Shown here: positions 34,879 through 44,434 of the stretch, in pieces
Position numbering within the stretch: the first letter of the stretch is position 1
Layout: each line of letters starts with the position of its first letter
Assembly: GCA_046295175.1 (NCBI GenBank)
Contig: JBKBNY010000014.1
Span: 53,736 to 117,735 of the forward strand
Length of the DNA: 64,000 nt
DNA from: JALOLV01 sp046295175
Lineage (GTDB): Bacteria; Bacteroidota; Bacteroidia; Cytophagales; Spirosomataceae
Direction of reading: 5' to 3'
Translations under genes and position numbers: made by a program
The notes under the pieces: model-generated
What the model saw: only the letters and a program-made list of their open reading frames with translations
Database searches by the model: none
Told to the model about the DNA's origin: nothing

Positions 34879-37488
34879 ATGCAAAAGCCTTTCAATCTTT
34901 TACTATTCGTTTATTTTTTACTTAGTTCACTTCATTCAAATTCGCAGATAAACATCCAAAATCAAGACACTTTTATTTGGTATGATAAACCTGCAAAGGC
35001 ATGGACAGAAGCGATACCGATTGGCAATAGCTACATGGGCGGAATGATTTATGGAGGAACTGAAAAAGAGCAAATACAACTCAACGAAAGCACACTTTAT
35101 ACAGGCGAACCGAATCTTACATACAGCAAAATTGATGTCAGAAAACACTATAAAAAGGTGGCTGAACTCATCAAAGCTAAGCAATTCCAAGAGGCTCAAG
35201 CAATAATTAGTAAAGAATGGCTCGGGCGAAATCATCAATTATACCAACCCATGGGCGATTTATGGTTAGATTTGGGACATTCGACTGAAAAATTGAAGAA
35301 TTACAAACGAAGCCTTGATTTAACAACCGCCATCAGCACAGTTAGCTACGAATACAACAATACGCAATTCAAAAGGGAATATTTTGCAAGTTATCCAGAC
35401 CATTGTATCGTTATTAGGTTATCAGCCAAAGGGCGAGAGAAGCTAAATTTTAAGGCATATTTTTCGAGTCTGCACAAGCAAACAACTACTTTTTCGGCAG
35501 ATAAAAATTCTGTTACGATGAAAGGTCGAGTTGCCAAATATGGCGTAAGAAGAACGCTCGAATTCATCGAAAAACTTGGAGACCAGCATAAATATCCCGA
35601 ACTTTTTGATAAAGATGGTAGTAGAAAACCAGAAGCAACCCAATTGATTTATGACCAAAATGGCGGAATGGCCTTTAAAAGTCAGGTAAAAATTCGAGCC
35701 AAAGATGCAAAAATCAGTTATTTGAAAGACACGTTACAAGTTAGCAATGCCAGCGAGGTTATTTTGATTTTGGGTGCAGCTACGAGTTTCAATGGTTTCG
35801 ATAAAAATCCAGCCACCGAGGGCATAAACCCATCGGTCAAGTTGAATCAAATTTATAAATCCATCGAAACCAAAACCTACGAAAATCTTCTGGCTACGCA
35901 TCTGAAAGACTACAAAAGGTTATTCGGCAGAGTGCAAATTTCGATTGAAAACAAAACCGAGCAATCCGCCCTACCAACCGATAAACGAGTTGAGCTTTTT
36001 GCCAATGGTAAAGACCAATCTTTTGCCGCCTTGTATTTTCAATTTGGTAGGTATTTGATGATTGCAGGTTCACGCATTGGAGGACAACCTCTGAATCTAC
36101 AAGGGATTTGGAACGACCAATTGATTCCACCGTGGAATGGGGGCTATACCATCAATATCAATGCTCAAATGAATTATTGGCCAGCCGAAATCACAAATCT
36201 ATCGGAATGTCAAGAGCCATTTTTTGAAGCCATCAAAGAATTGGCTCAAAATGGGCAAAAAACAGCCCGAGAAATGTATGGAAACAATGGTTGGGTGGCA
36301 CATCACAATACCGATATTTGGCGAAATGCCGAGCCAATTGATAATTGTAATTGTTCGTTTTGGAACGTGGCTGGCGGATGGTTGGTGAGCCATTTTTGGG
36401 AGAAATATTTGTTTACTGGCGATAAGGATTTTCTTAAAAATGAGGTTTTCCCACTGCTCAAAGGTTCAGTTGAGTTCTACGAAGACTGGCTAATACCCAA
36501 CGAAAATGGTTTTTTGGTTACCCCAGTCGGGATGTCCCCAGAGTTAAATTTCATCTACGAAAATAACAAACAAGCTACGTTTAGTTCGGGTCCAACGATG
36601 GACATGGCAATTATCAGAGAGACTTATGAGAGATATATTGAAGCATGTAAATTATTGAATATCAACGATTTTTTTACGCAAAAAGCCAAAAAAAGCCTTG
36701 CAAAACTGCTTCCGTATCAGATTGGGAAGCACGGACAATTGCAAGAATGGCAAGAAGATTTTGACGAAGCCGAAAAAGAGCATCGTCATATTTCGCATTT
36801 GTACCCGATTTATCCGAGCAATCAGTTTAATCATTCCACAACACCCGAATTGATTGTCGCTACCGAAAAAGTAATGGAACGCCGTGGTGATGCCGCAACG
36901 GGCTGGTCGATGGGTTGGAAAGTAAATATTTGGGCAAGGCTCTTGGATGGCGACCATGCTTTGAAATTGATTAGCAATCTTTTCAAACTAATAAAGTTTG
37001 AGGGAGAACACATGAGCGGTGGCGGAACGTATCCGAATCTTTTTGATGCACACCCGCCTTTTCAGATTGATGGAAATTTTGGAGCAACGGCAGGCATCGC
37101 TGAGATGCTTGTACAAAGTCATGCAGGAGAAATTTATTTATTGCCCGCACTGCCAAAAGCTTGGAGTTCGGGAAAAGTGAAAGGACTCAAAGCCCGTGGA
37201 GGATTTATTGTTGATATGGAATGGAAAGATGGAAAAATCTTGCAAGCACAAATAAAATCTAACTTGGGTGGAAATTGCAGAATCAGAACAAATCAAAAGA
37301 TTATTGTAAAAAATAGCCAAACGAAAGAAGCTACTGGAGAAAATCCAAATCCTTTATTTAGCTTCATAAATCCGCCAAAACCAATCATAAAAGATGTCTC
37401 AAAGCTAAAAGAAATAAAAAATCCAGAAAGTTTTGCTATTGATTTTGAAACGCAGAAAGGAATTATTTACCAAATTTTGTCTAAATAG
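34879..37488 (+). CDS. GH95 alpha-L-fucosidase (or related glycosidase), exported
   Basis: From the ATG at 34879, 869 residues with a signal peptide (about 1-22). An in-frame TTG at 34819 would add 20 residues before it and is rejected. GH95 hallmarks: N-terminal beta-sandwich opening IWYDKPAKAWTEAIPIGN, asparagines N426 and N428 (NINAQMNYWP) that activate the catalytic water, candidate acid E555 (GMSPE), and D731 in PFQIDGNFG. The family removes alpha-1,2-L-fucose or L-galactose from glycans by inversion. No SusCD pair is adjacent. It probably acts in the periplasm. Confidence 0.93.
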   Translation: MQKPFNLLLFVYFLLSSLHSNSQINIQNQDTFIWYDKPAKAWTEAIPIGNSYMGGMIYGGTEKEQIQLNESTLYTGEPNLTYSKIDVRKHYKKVAELIKAKQFQEAQAIISKEWLGRNHQLYQPMGDLWLDLGHSTEKLKNYKRSLDLTTAISTVSYEYNNTQFKREYFASYPDHCIVIRLSAKGREKLNFKAYFSSLHKQTTTFSADKNSVTMKGRVAKYGVRRTLEFIEKLGDQHKYPELFDKDGSRKPEATQLIYDQNGGMAFKSQVKIRAKDAKISYLKDTLQVSNASEVILILGAATSFNGFDKNPATEGINPSVKLNQIYKSIETKTYENLLATHLKDYKRLFGRVQISIENKTEQSALPTDKRVELFANGKDQSFAALYFQFGRYLMIAGSRIGGQPLNLQGIWNDQLIPPWNGGYTININAQMNYWPAEITNLSECQEPFFEAIKELAQNGQKTAREMYGNNGWVAHHNTDIWRNAEPIDNCNCSFWNVAGGWLVSHFWEKYLFTGDKDFLKNEVFPLLKGSVEFYEDWLIPNENGFLVTPVGMSPELNFIYENNKQATFSSGPTMDMAIIRETYERYIEACKLLNINDFFTQKAKKSLAKLLPYQIGKHGQLQEWQEDFDEAEKEHRHISHLYPIYPSNQFNHSTTPELIVATEKVMERRGDAATGWSMGWKVNIWARLLDGDHALKLISNLFKLIKFEGEHMSGGGTYPNLFDAHPPFQIDGNFGATAGIAEMLVQSHAGEIYLLPALPKAWSSGKVKGLKARGGFIVDMEWKDGKILQAQIKSNLGGNCRIRTNQKIIVKNSQTKEATGENPNPLFSFINPPKPIIKDVSKLKEIKNPESFAIDFETQKGIIYQILSK

Positions 37489-37506
37489 TAGATTTGTAAA
37501 AATAAT

Positions 37507-37548
37507 AACAAAGGCAATAATCCGAAAGAATTATTGCCTTTGTTTTAA
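37507..37548 (+). terminator. Terminator of the GH95 gene
   Basis: A perfect 15-bp stem (37507-37521 with 37530-37544), 8-base loop, ending in TTTT within and after the stem. Confidence 0.85.
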
Positions 37549-37595
37549 ACCTGTAAATTGCCATTATTTCAAACCAAATGATTTGAAATAATTAA

Positions 37596-38024
37596 TTATC
37601 TAATGCCTGTATCTATACTAATTTCTAATCGTGATACTTGATTTTTTACAACTTTAGCGGTCATTGCCTCTGTTGATTTTTGGCCACTCACACCAATCGC
37701 CGAGCCATCTACTTTCTGGACAGCTACTTCGTATGAGCCTTCGGGTATATCAAATGTAAAAATGCCAGATTTATCTAAAGTCAATTCTTTTTTAGATGCT
37801 TGATTTGCAGCAGTTACAACTACTTTATAAGCTCCGTAAATTGCATTCATTTGTGCATCAGTATATCCACAAGGATTGCCTACAGTATTCACTGAAACAA
37901 CAGGACAAAGTGGACCAATAGTAACTTTTCCTTCTATGGTGCCAATATTATCGGCTTCAATATTTACGCCTTCGCATCCAAAGATGATAGCTAATAGAGC
38001 TACCAATAATAATTTAGTTTTCAT
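37596..38024 (-). CDS. Lipoprotein with carboxypeptidase-like domain
   Basis: A 142-residue predicted lipoprotein: hydrophobic signal ending IIFGC, with C17 as the lipidated residue. The mature part is a prealbumin/carboxypeptidase-regulatory-like fold with the phrase GKVTIGPLCPV and GIFTFDIPEGSYEVAV, which I have seen in small bacterial lipoproteins of unknown role. Two cysteines (in GPLCPV and NPCGY) could form a disulfide. It lies 71 bases downstream of the frameshifted secreted-protein gene on the same strand. Confidence 0.75.
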   Translation of the reverse strand: MKTKLLLVALLAIIFGCEGVNIEADNIGTIEGKVTIGPLCPVVSVNTVGNPCGYTDAQMNAIYGAYKVVVTAANQASKKELTLDKSGIFTFDIPEGSYEVAVQKVDGSAIGVSGQKSTEAMTAKVVKNQVSRLEISIDTGIR

Positions 38025-38095
38025 TTGGGTATCTTTTTATTGATTCTACTACAAAGAGTCTGCCAACAACAAAAAGGTTGGAATACAAACAAAAT

Positions 38096-40215
38096 TTAAT
38101 AAGGACAAGCCTGAATCTTTGCTTCAAAAACATTTCCCCCAGTTGAATTAAATGTAAAATTCTTTGTGGGAGAAGTCCCCGAACTCAACGTTATCGACTT
38201 CCCTGATTTATAACTAACATTTCCGGTAGGATTCATCACTCCTGTGTTATCAATATTTTCAACAGCCTCAAATGGTGCAGTAGTTGCAGAGCTAACAGTA
38301 AGATTCGTTGAAATAACTGTTACGGCAATATCATTGCCACTCGTTGTCGAAGGATTACTTGCTACAACTCTGATTCTGTAATTATTTCCGGTTGGTGCAA
38401 CACTTGTGGGTACATTAATCGTGATGGTTGATGCGGTAGTACTTGTCACCGTGCCAATCGTAGTTGGAGAAACGAATGTGCTACTTGTAGCCAATTGAGC
38501 TGTAAATATATTTCCAGTATTATAAACTCCAGCCGCCGTAAAAGTCAAATTGTAGTTTTTTCCTGCACACAAGGTTAACGAAGAAGGAGCATTGGTCGTA
38601 ATTGCATTTGTAGCTGGGGGTACAACTTTTGCCCATTGAGTACTCCATCTATCGTAAGTTCCGTTATTGGTTGAAGCAAATTCTTGTATCGTCCAAAAGT
38701 CAGTATCATTTACAGGGTCAACAACAGTAGCTGTGTAATCGCCCCAACGATTTCTTGTTCCACTATAAGTCTTAAAATACGTTGCTAATCCATTTACAAA
38801 TCGTACATTTTCACGAATCGTCCCACTGGCGTCTGTACCTTTTCGGAGAGCATACATCCCACCTGCAAAATGATTGACGGAAGAATGAGCAAAACCCATT
38901 AATAAATCATTATTGGCATTGACCGCAATACTTGGGTAGTAAAAATGCTCTTGGGGTGCAACCCCATCGTTATCATCAACCCTAATTGACTGATTTACTA
39001 CCAAACTCGTTGGATTTATTTCCCACGTTTGACAAGATGCACGTGTTGGTGATGTACTTGGTAAGAAAATAGTATGTGTCCCCCACAATTTACCATTTCT
39101 GTAAACCACATTTTGCATACGAGTATCACCCGCATCAATATATTGTGAAGCAGCAACGGTGGGTTGTGATGCCAAAACCCCTGTATTGCTCCACGGAGAA
39201 CCTGTTGGAAAACCCAATGACGTAAATGTAAGCGGATGAGTAGTACCTGTTATTTCATACAAACGCCAATAACCAGCACCTCCCGAATTACCATTCCAGT
39301 TTTGCAATAAGTAAATTTTATTTAGAGTATTATCATAAGTATAAGCAGGTGTATGTGTACCACCGATGGTTGTTGATGAAAACAAAGTAGAGTTTGTGCT
39401 ATTAATTGTGCCGCCAGCATACATCGTAGCTTTGTCAAAAGCATAGATTTGAGAACCAGAAAAAGCATTAGCAGCATTACTAAACATATTGCCACCAACC
39501 ACAATCCAGTCTTTGTTGAAACCCAAACTTGGATAATCAAACCAATTGACATTATTAGCATCCACATCAATCGTATAATAATTCCAAATACCAGTTGGTC
39601 ATTGGTTTGTGAAACTGCTACTAAAAGAAATGATTCAGGATTAGTTCTCGCACAAATAGCAAAAATCCAACGATTATTAAACGGGTCATAAACCATATTT
39701 GGGTCAAAAATTCCAGTTTTACCAGTTGGAGACCAAAAAGTGGTTGGTGTAACAGTTGAAAGTGTTGCACCTGTAGTGCGATTATGATAACGATATTGAG
39801 AGTTTAGTACTGTAAAAACATGATTTGGCCCAACAACTCCTTGAACATCTGGCGGAATTGATGAAATATTATCTATCAATGATTCAAAAGTGAGACTTGG
39901 AGACGGAGAAGGTACATCGGGGGTCGGTACGATTGGGTCTGGGCTATTAGTATTTGAACCTCCGATAAATGGGATTATCTTAGCTCCCTCAGGCAAGGGC
40001 AATTCATTAGGGTAGCCCGTTTTAGGTATCTTTTTTGATAAATCAGGAACTTCAACTTTAACTGGATTTCGCCTTTCGTACTCAATCAAGTCTGAAATAT
40101 TTGCCTTAACTGGATTGATTTGAAACGAAATTACTTCGGTTTGAACATTTTGTCCAGCAGTGATTTGGGCTGTAAATATCGCCAAAATAAAAAGTAGGGT
40201 AACTTTAGTTCTCAT
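38096..40215 (-). pseudogene. Large secreted protein gene broken by a one-base frameshift
   Basis: Two overlapping minus-strand frames make one protein of about 705 residues. The 5' part (40215 to about 39600) has a signal peptide (ending ITAGQ) and reads ...FLLVAVSQTND. There, at 39594-39601, a single missing base shifts the frame; adding one C after GAC restores ...NDPTGIWNYYTIDVDANN... and continues in the second frame down to 38096. The C-terminal part has an Ig-like segment (about SLTLCAGKNYNLTF) and a '3-coathanger stack'-like tail (YKSGKSITLSSG...FEAKI). The consensus promoter in front is intact. This is a recent mutation or a sequencing error. Function unknown. Confidence 0.85.
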
Positions 40216-40245
40216 GTTTATAAGTTAAGTAAAGGGTTCATTTAA

Positions 40246-40276
40246 CAAATATATTATCATTCGCATAAAATTCAAA
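40246..40276 (-). promoter_or_regulatory. Consensus Bacteroidota promoter of the frameshifted gene
   Basis: On the minus strand TTTG (40273-40276), exactly 19 bases, then TATATTTG (40246-40253), 30 bases before the start codon. Confidence 0.8.
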
Positions 40277-40445
40277 TCATAATTTATTAAGCGGAGCCAT
40301 TATTGTAAGGTAAATCATCTTCTAATCCATTCAAAACAACTTAAATAATCATTAAAATAGTTTAGGTTGTTTTTGTATTTTTACGGTTCAAAAAATGTAA
40401 ATAAATTACCATCTGAGAGTCAACCGAATTCAAAACATTATCAAG

Positions 40446-40961
40446 ATGAAATTTTATAGCTTAATACTTCTGGTTTGTTGTAGTTTAACAACAAAAGCCT
40501 TTACTCCTGCCGACAGCGTGAAAGTTTTGGAATTTAAACCATACAAAATCAACTACCCTCCTACTTGGAGACTCAAAGAAACGTGTGCTGTCAATGAATG
40601 TTCGATTCTCGCACCTGCTGATACCTTAAATTATCCTGATATTTACACCGAAAGTATCAATCTTACCTTCAATCCATTGCCTTCGGCAGAATATACGGTC
40701 GATAAATATGCCCAATTTTCGATAGACTATTTGCCAAAAGTGGTTAAGAATTTTAAGGTTATCGAGAAGAAAAAGCTGAAATCCAACGTTATTAGGCTTA
40801 CCTATTCGGGAGAAAAAAATAACTTCAAACAGACTTGGCGACAGTATTATTATGTAAAAGCAGGTAAAGTTTATATTGTAACTTTCTCAGCCGAAACACC
40901 CAAATACGACTATTATCAACCTTTCATAGAGCCTTTTCTGAATAGTTTTACATTGAAATGA
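40446..40961 (+). CDS. Exported PsbP/DUF1795-like protein, function unknown
   Basis: A 171-residue protein with a signal peptide (about 1-18, ending TTKAF). The mature domain has the layout of PsbP/DcrB-like folds: an opening strand KINYPPTWRLK, a middle ESINLTF and a closing YYVKAGKVYIVTFSAE...FLNSFTLK, typical of that family's 'gn..y.it.ta....f....F..i..SF'. Two cysteines (in ETCAVNECS) may form a disulfide. It stands before the LytS/LytTR genes on the same strand but 142 bases away, with a separate promoter region between. Confidence 0.65.
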   Translation: MKFYSLILLVCCSLTTKAFTPADSVKVLEFKPYKINYPPTWRLKETCAVNECSILAPADTLNYPDIYTESINLTFNPLPSAEYTVDKYAQFSIDYLPKVVKNFKVIEKKKLKSNVIRLTYSGEKNNFKQTWRQYYYVKAGKVYIVTFSAETPKYDYYQPFIEPFLNSFTLK

Positions 40962-41013
40962 GTGGATATAAATTCGTTTATTCTTGCTATAAAAGTTGGG
41001 TAGTAAACTTCTT

Positions 41014-41039
41014 TTCACCCACTTTTTTTTCCTTTTCAC
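41014..41039 (+). promoter_or_regulatory. Probable LytTR operator before the kinase/regulator operon
   Basis: TTCAC at 41014-41018 and again at 41035-41039, a direct repeat with a 21-bp period (local context CTTTTCACCC and CCTTTTCACT). The same arrangement lies before the DUF3500 gene at 42916-42941. Two helical turns between direct half-sites is how LytTR proteins bind DNA. A second shared motif GGTTA-(pyrimidine)6-ATAAAAA lies just before the start codon. Confidence 0.6.
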
Positions 41040-41103
41040 TTTGATTTTATAGAAATAGAAAACCTAAAAACACTACTTTTGGGTTATCTCTCATAAAAAC
41101 TTA

Positions 41104-42156
41104 ATGATAAAAGCCCCTTCAATAAAACGGTTTATTTGGGTATTTTCTTTACTGGTTTCGGTATTTGTAAATTTTCCGATAATCTTTTTGCAATTACCAC
41201 GCTTAAATCTGGGTAGAAAACCTCCACACATACACGATTCATCACACGTCAATCATTCAAATATCCTTAATTTAGAAGGTCCAGCATTAGCCATTACCGA
41301 TATTTTCATTCAAATTTTGATTTGCTTATTGTTTTCGATAAGCATCATTTTCTTTTTTCGTTATCCTCTAAAAAAATCCAAAAGTCAGAAAATCACCTAT
41401 CCGATATTGATATTTATGGTATTCGTAGTGGTGCTGAGTTCGCTCAATATGTTGCTGGGTATCCGTGAAAAAATGATGGTCATTACCGTAATTATTCGGG
41501 GATTATTAGTTTTGGGGTTCGGATACTTTTTTAGCAAATTTATCAATGAAACCGAGCAAAAAAACATAATTCTACTCGAAAATGAGCATCTAAAAACCGA
41601 AAATTTGCAGATTCAGCTCAATTCCCTAAAAAACCAACTGAACCCGCATTTTTTATTCAATTCGCTCAACACGCTCAGTTGGCTAATCAACGACGATAAA
41701 GCCAGAAGCCAACAATATTTGCAGAAACTCTCGCAAGTACTGCGGTATTCGTTGAGTATGCAAGAACAATCGTTGGTTTCGCTGAAAGAAGAACTTACCC
41801 TACTCGATAGCTATATTTTTTTATTGCAGATAAGGTTTGGCGAAAATCTCAGAATTAAGAAAGACCTTTCTGAAATTGAAAAATATAAAATTCCGCCGCT
41901 TTCAACACAACTTCTCATCGAAAATGCCATTAAGCATAACATCATTTCGACCACTAAGCCCATGAATCTAACAATCGTTGTTGATTCGCAAAACCAAACA
42001 CTTTCGGTAAGTAATTCGCTCAATCTGAAACCCAATTCGGAAGGCACGGGCATTGGTTTGGCGAATCTGAACGAGCGATTCAGAATTTTGGCAAATCAAG
42101 AAATCGAAATTCAACAAAATGAAGAATTTAAGGTCATTTTACCACTGATAGTATGA
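41104..42156 (+). CDS. LytS-type sensor histidine kinase with His-rich predicted periplasmic loop
   Basis: A 350-residue membrane kinase of the His_kinase (PF06580) class: hydrophobic segments about 10-30, 62-85, 99-118 and 125-145; a coiled linker; the phospho-acceptor motif NPHFLFNSLN (H182); and an ATPase domain with IENAIKHNI and GTGIGLANLNERF. The loop between the first two segments, probably outside the cytoplasm, holds HIHDSSHVNH (H42, H44, H48, H51), a possible metal-binding site. The stop overlaps the response regulator start by four bases (ATGA), so the pair is translationally coupled. Confidence 0.92.
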   Translation: MIKAPSIKRFIWVFSLLVSVFVNFPIIFLQLPRLNLGRKPPHIHDSSHVNHSNILNLEGPALAITDIFIQILICLLFSISIIFFFRYPLKKSKSQKITYPILIFMVFVVVLSSLNMLLGIREKMMVITVIIRGLLVLGFGYFFSKFINETEQKNIILLENEHLKTENLQIQLNSLKNQLNPHFLFNSLNTLSWLINDDKARSQQYLQKLSQVLRYSLSMQEQSLVSLKEELTLLDSYIFLLQIRFGENLRIKKDLSEIEKYKIPPLSTQLLIENAIKHNIISTTKPMNLTIVVDSQNQTLSVSNSLNLKPNSEGTGIGLANLNERFRILANQEIEIQQNEEFKVILPLIV

Positions 42157-42908
42157 AAATCGTAATCATAGAAGACGAAGCTGCGGCGGCGAATCAACTC
42201 AAGTTTTTATTAAAATCCATTGATTTTGAGCATGAAATATTGGCTGTTATCGAAACAGTTTTGGAAGCTATCGAATGGTTTACAACCCACGATTCGCCCG
42301 ATTTGATTTTTTCAGATATTCAGTTGGCCGATGGCATTTCGTTCGAGATTTATGAGCAAATTTCTATCAAAACACCCATTATTTTCACAACGGCTTTTGA
42401 TGAATACGCCATCAGAGCCTTCAAACTCAATAGCGTTGATTATATTTTAAAACCCATTGATGAAGAATCGCTCAGGTTTGCCATCGAAAAATTTAAAAAT
42501 CAACAATTAATCAAGCAAGAAGTTTTCCAGCAACTCATCCAACAACAAAGTTTCACACCCAAAAATTACCGAAAAAGCTTTTTGGTAAAATATCGAAACA
42601 AGTTGATTCCCATCAAAACCACCGAATTTGCCTACTTTTTCATTGAAAACGGATTAGTTTTTGGTCAATTATTCGATAGTCGAAAAATGGTTTTAGATTT
42701 TAAACTCGAAGACCTCGAAAGCCAACTCGACCCTAACGAATTTGTAAGAGCCAATCGGCAGTATATTCTTTCTCGTGAAAGCACCCAAGCCATCGAACCC
42801 TACAACAATAGTAGAGTCATTGTTCGTACAAATCCGCCCTCTCCATTTGAAGTAATTATCAGCAAAGAGAAGGTAACTTCATTTAAAAAATGGTATGAAA
42901 GAGGCTAA
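42153..42908 (+). CDS. LytTR family response regulator
   Basis: A 251-residue regulator: receiver domain (about 1-120) with acidic pocket E7/D8 and phospho-acceptor D55 (LIFSDIQ), then a Gln-rich linker (QQLIQQQ) and a LytTR DNA-binding domain (about 145-248, with EFVRANRQYILS). It is co-translated with the LytS kinase. It probably binds the TTCAC-N16-TTCAC sites before its own operon and before the DUF3500/TonB/HupE genes. Confidence 0.93.
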   Translation: MKIVIIEDEAAAANQLKFLLKSIDFEHEILAVIETVLEAIEWFTTHDSPDLIFSDIQLADGISFEIYEQISIKTPIIFTTAFDEYAIRAFKLNSVDYILKPIDEESLRFAIEKFKNQQLIKQEVFQQLIQQQSFTPKNYRKSFLVKYRNKLIPIKTTEFAYFFIENGLVFGQLFDSRKMVLDFKLEDLESQLDPNEFVRANRQYILSRESTQAIEPYNNSRVIVRTNPPSPFEVIISKEKVTSFKKWYERG

Positions 42909-42915
42909 ACGGCGA

Positions 42916-42941
42916 TTCACTTGCGTTTTTTTCCTTTTCAC
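42916..42941 (+). promoter_or_regulatory. Probable LytTR operator before the DUF3500-TonB-HupE genes
   Basis: TTCAC at 42916-42920 and 42937-42941, a direct repeat with a 21-bp period. The right half lies in a 19-base block (42926-42944) identical to 41024-41042 in the kinase promoter. A GGTTACTCTCCATAAAAA motif follows at 42961-42978, matching GGTTATCTCTCATAAAAA at 41082-41099. Confidence 0.6.
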
Positions 42942-43023
42942 TTTCAAACCGCCCTTTTTAGGTTACTCTCCATAAAAAAGATTCGTCTATTTGAGTGTAG
43001 TTAACACAAACTCTCAATATCTT

Positions 43024-44418
43024 ATGAATCTTAAAACTCTTATTTCAAGTTCGGTCATAGCGGCAACATTCATTGTTTTTAGCTGTAAAGAAGAAGAAAT
43101 CACAAGTTCTACATCGGCAAGTATTTCGGCACTTAGTTGCTCGTCTGCCACTTTTTCAGCTACACCAACCGCCAATGCGGCTTTTACCGGAACAGCAACA
43201 GTGCCGTATTCAGGCGGAAACGGAGCAGCTTACTCGGCTGGTTCTGCTGTTTCATCAACGGGTGTAACAGGTCTTACGGCAACTTTGGCGGCAGGAACAT
43301 TGGCATCTGGGGCTGGTTCGGTTACGTTCGCTATTACAGGCACACCTTCGGCAAGCGGAACGGCTGCTTTTGCAATTTCGGTAGGAGGACAATCTTGCTC
43401 ACTTTCGCTCACTGTCAATGCTTCATCGACAGGAACTGGCAGTAGCACATCGGCTTGGAATGCAGATACAGACATTTCTAACATTGTGGCTATGGCAAAT
43501 GCCTTCAAAACATCACTTTCGTCGAGTCAGGTTACATCGCTTCAATATGGTTATACTGTAGCTCAAGCAAAGTTATGGAGCAATTTACCTCAATCTCTAT
43601 ATAAAAATAGGGTTGGATTAGCCTCAAGCACATTCTCAGCCGCACAATGGACTGCCTTTTATAATCTCTTGAAAGCATCTACAGGTACTGGAGCAAACGA
43701 GGGTAGCGAAGAATATACGGGCATCATTGATGCAGACGATTATCTGAGAGCCAATGGTGGCGATAGTGGCTATGGTTCTGGTAATTATTACATTGCTTTT
43801 TTAGGAACTCCAAGCACTACTGGCTTATGGTGTTTGCAGATTGGCGGACATCACGGAACAAATATTTTTACATACAATAACGGTAAAATGACAGGCGGAA
43901 CGCCTTCGTTCCGCTCGACAGAGCCATATCCGACATGGACATCCACCAATACGGGTAAATTAGTTCAGCCTTTGGTTCAAGAAACTGCGGCTCTTGCCAA
44001 TCTTCTAAAAAGTTTTAGTGCGGCTGAACTCACAACGGCTAAACGTGCGGCGGCACAAAACGACATCATTGTTGGTCCACAGAAGGATGGTACTTTCCCA
44101 ACAACCAAATCGGGTGTAAAAGCAAGTAGTCTGACCCAAGCCAAGAAAGATTTATTATTAGCAGCCATCAAAACTTATGTTGATGATTTGGATGATAAAG
44201 CAGCAGCAGCGGTTTTGGCAAAATATAAGTCGGAATTAGATGATACTTATGTTTCGTATGTGGGAAGTACTACAATGGCAGAAAAAGGCGATTATATTTT
44301 AATTGATGGGCCAAGCGTTTGGATTGAGTGGTCGATGCAAGGCGGTATTGTTATCAGAAATGGCGTGCATCCACATTCGGTTTGGAGAGATAGAAAAGCC
44401 GATTATGGTGCTAATTGA
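43024..44418 (+). CDS. DUF3500 lipoprotein with N-terminal Ig-like domain
   Basis: From the ATG at 43024, 464 residues: lipoprotein signal ending FIVFSC (C21); a Ser/Thr/Ala/Gly-rich Ig-like domain (about 35-135) of biased composition; then DUF3500 (about 145-464), recognised by QIGGHHGTN, the long helical PLVQETAALANLLKSF and the ending NGVHPHSVWRD. DUF3500 has no assigned activity. Conserved histidines (GGHHG, HPHS) could be a metal site. An in-frame GTG at 42991 upstream would ruin the signal and is rejected. The TonB receptor follows after 96 bases. Confidence 0.87.
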   Translation: MNLKTLISSSVIAATFIVFSCKEEEITSSTSASISALSCSSATFSATPTANAAFTGTATVPYSGGNGAAYSAGSAVSSTGVTGLTATLAAGTLASGAGSVTFAITGTPSASGTAAFAISVGGQSCSLSLTVNASSTGTGSSTSAWNADTDISNIVAMANAFKTSLSSSQVTSLQYGYTVAQAKLWSNLPQSLYKNRVGLASSTFSAAQWTAFYNLLKASTGTGANEGSEEYTGIIDADDYLRANGGDSGYGSGNYYIAFLGTPSTTGLWCLQIGGHHGTNIFTYNNGKMTGGTPSFRSTEPYPTWTSTNTGKLVQPLVQETAALANLLKSFSAAELTTAKRAAAQNDIIVGPQKDGTFPTTKSGVKASSLTQAKKDLLLAAIKTYVDDLDDKAAAAVLAKYKSELDDTYVSYVGSTTMAEKGDYILIDGPSVWIEWSMQGGIVIRNGVHPHSVWRDRKADYGAN

Positions 44419-44434
44419 GACAAATAAAAATTTG

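Noticed and set aside
41104..42156. Kinase as a classical EnvZ-type protein
   Set aside because: The NPHFLFNSLN motif and missing HAMP place it in the LytS class, paired with a LytTR regulator.
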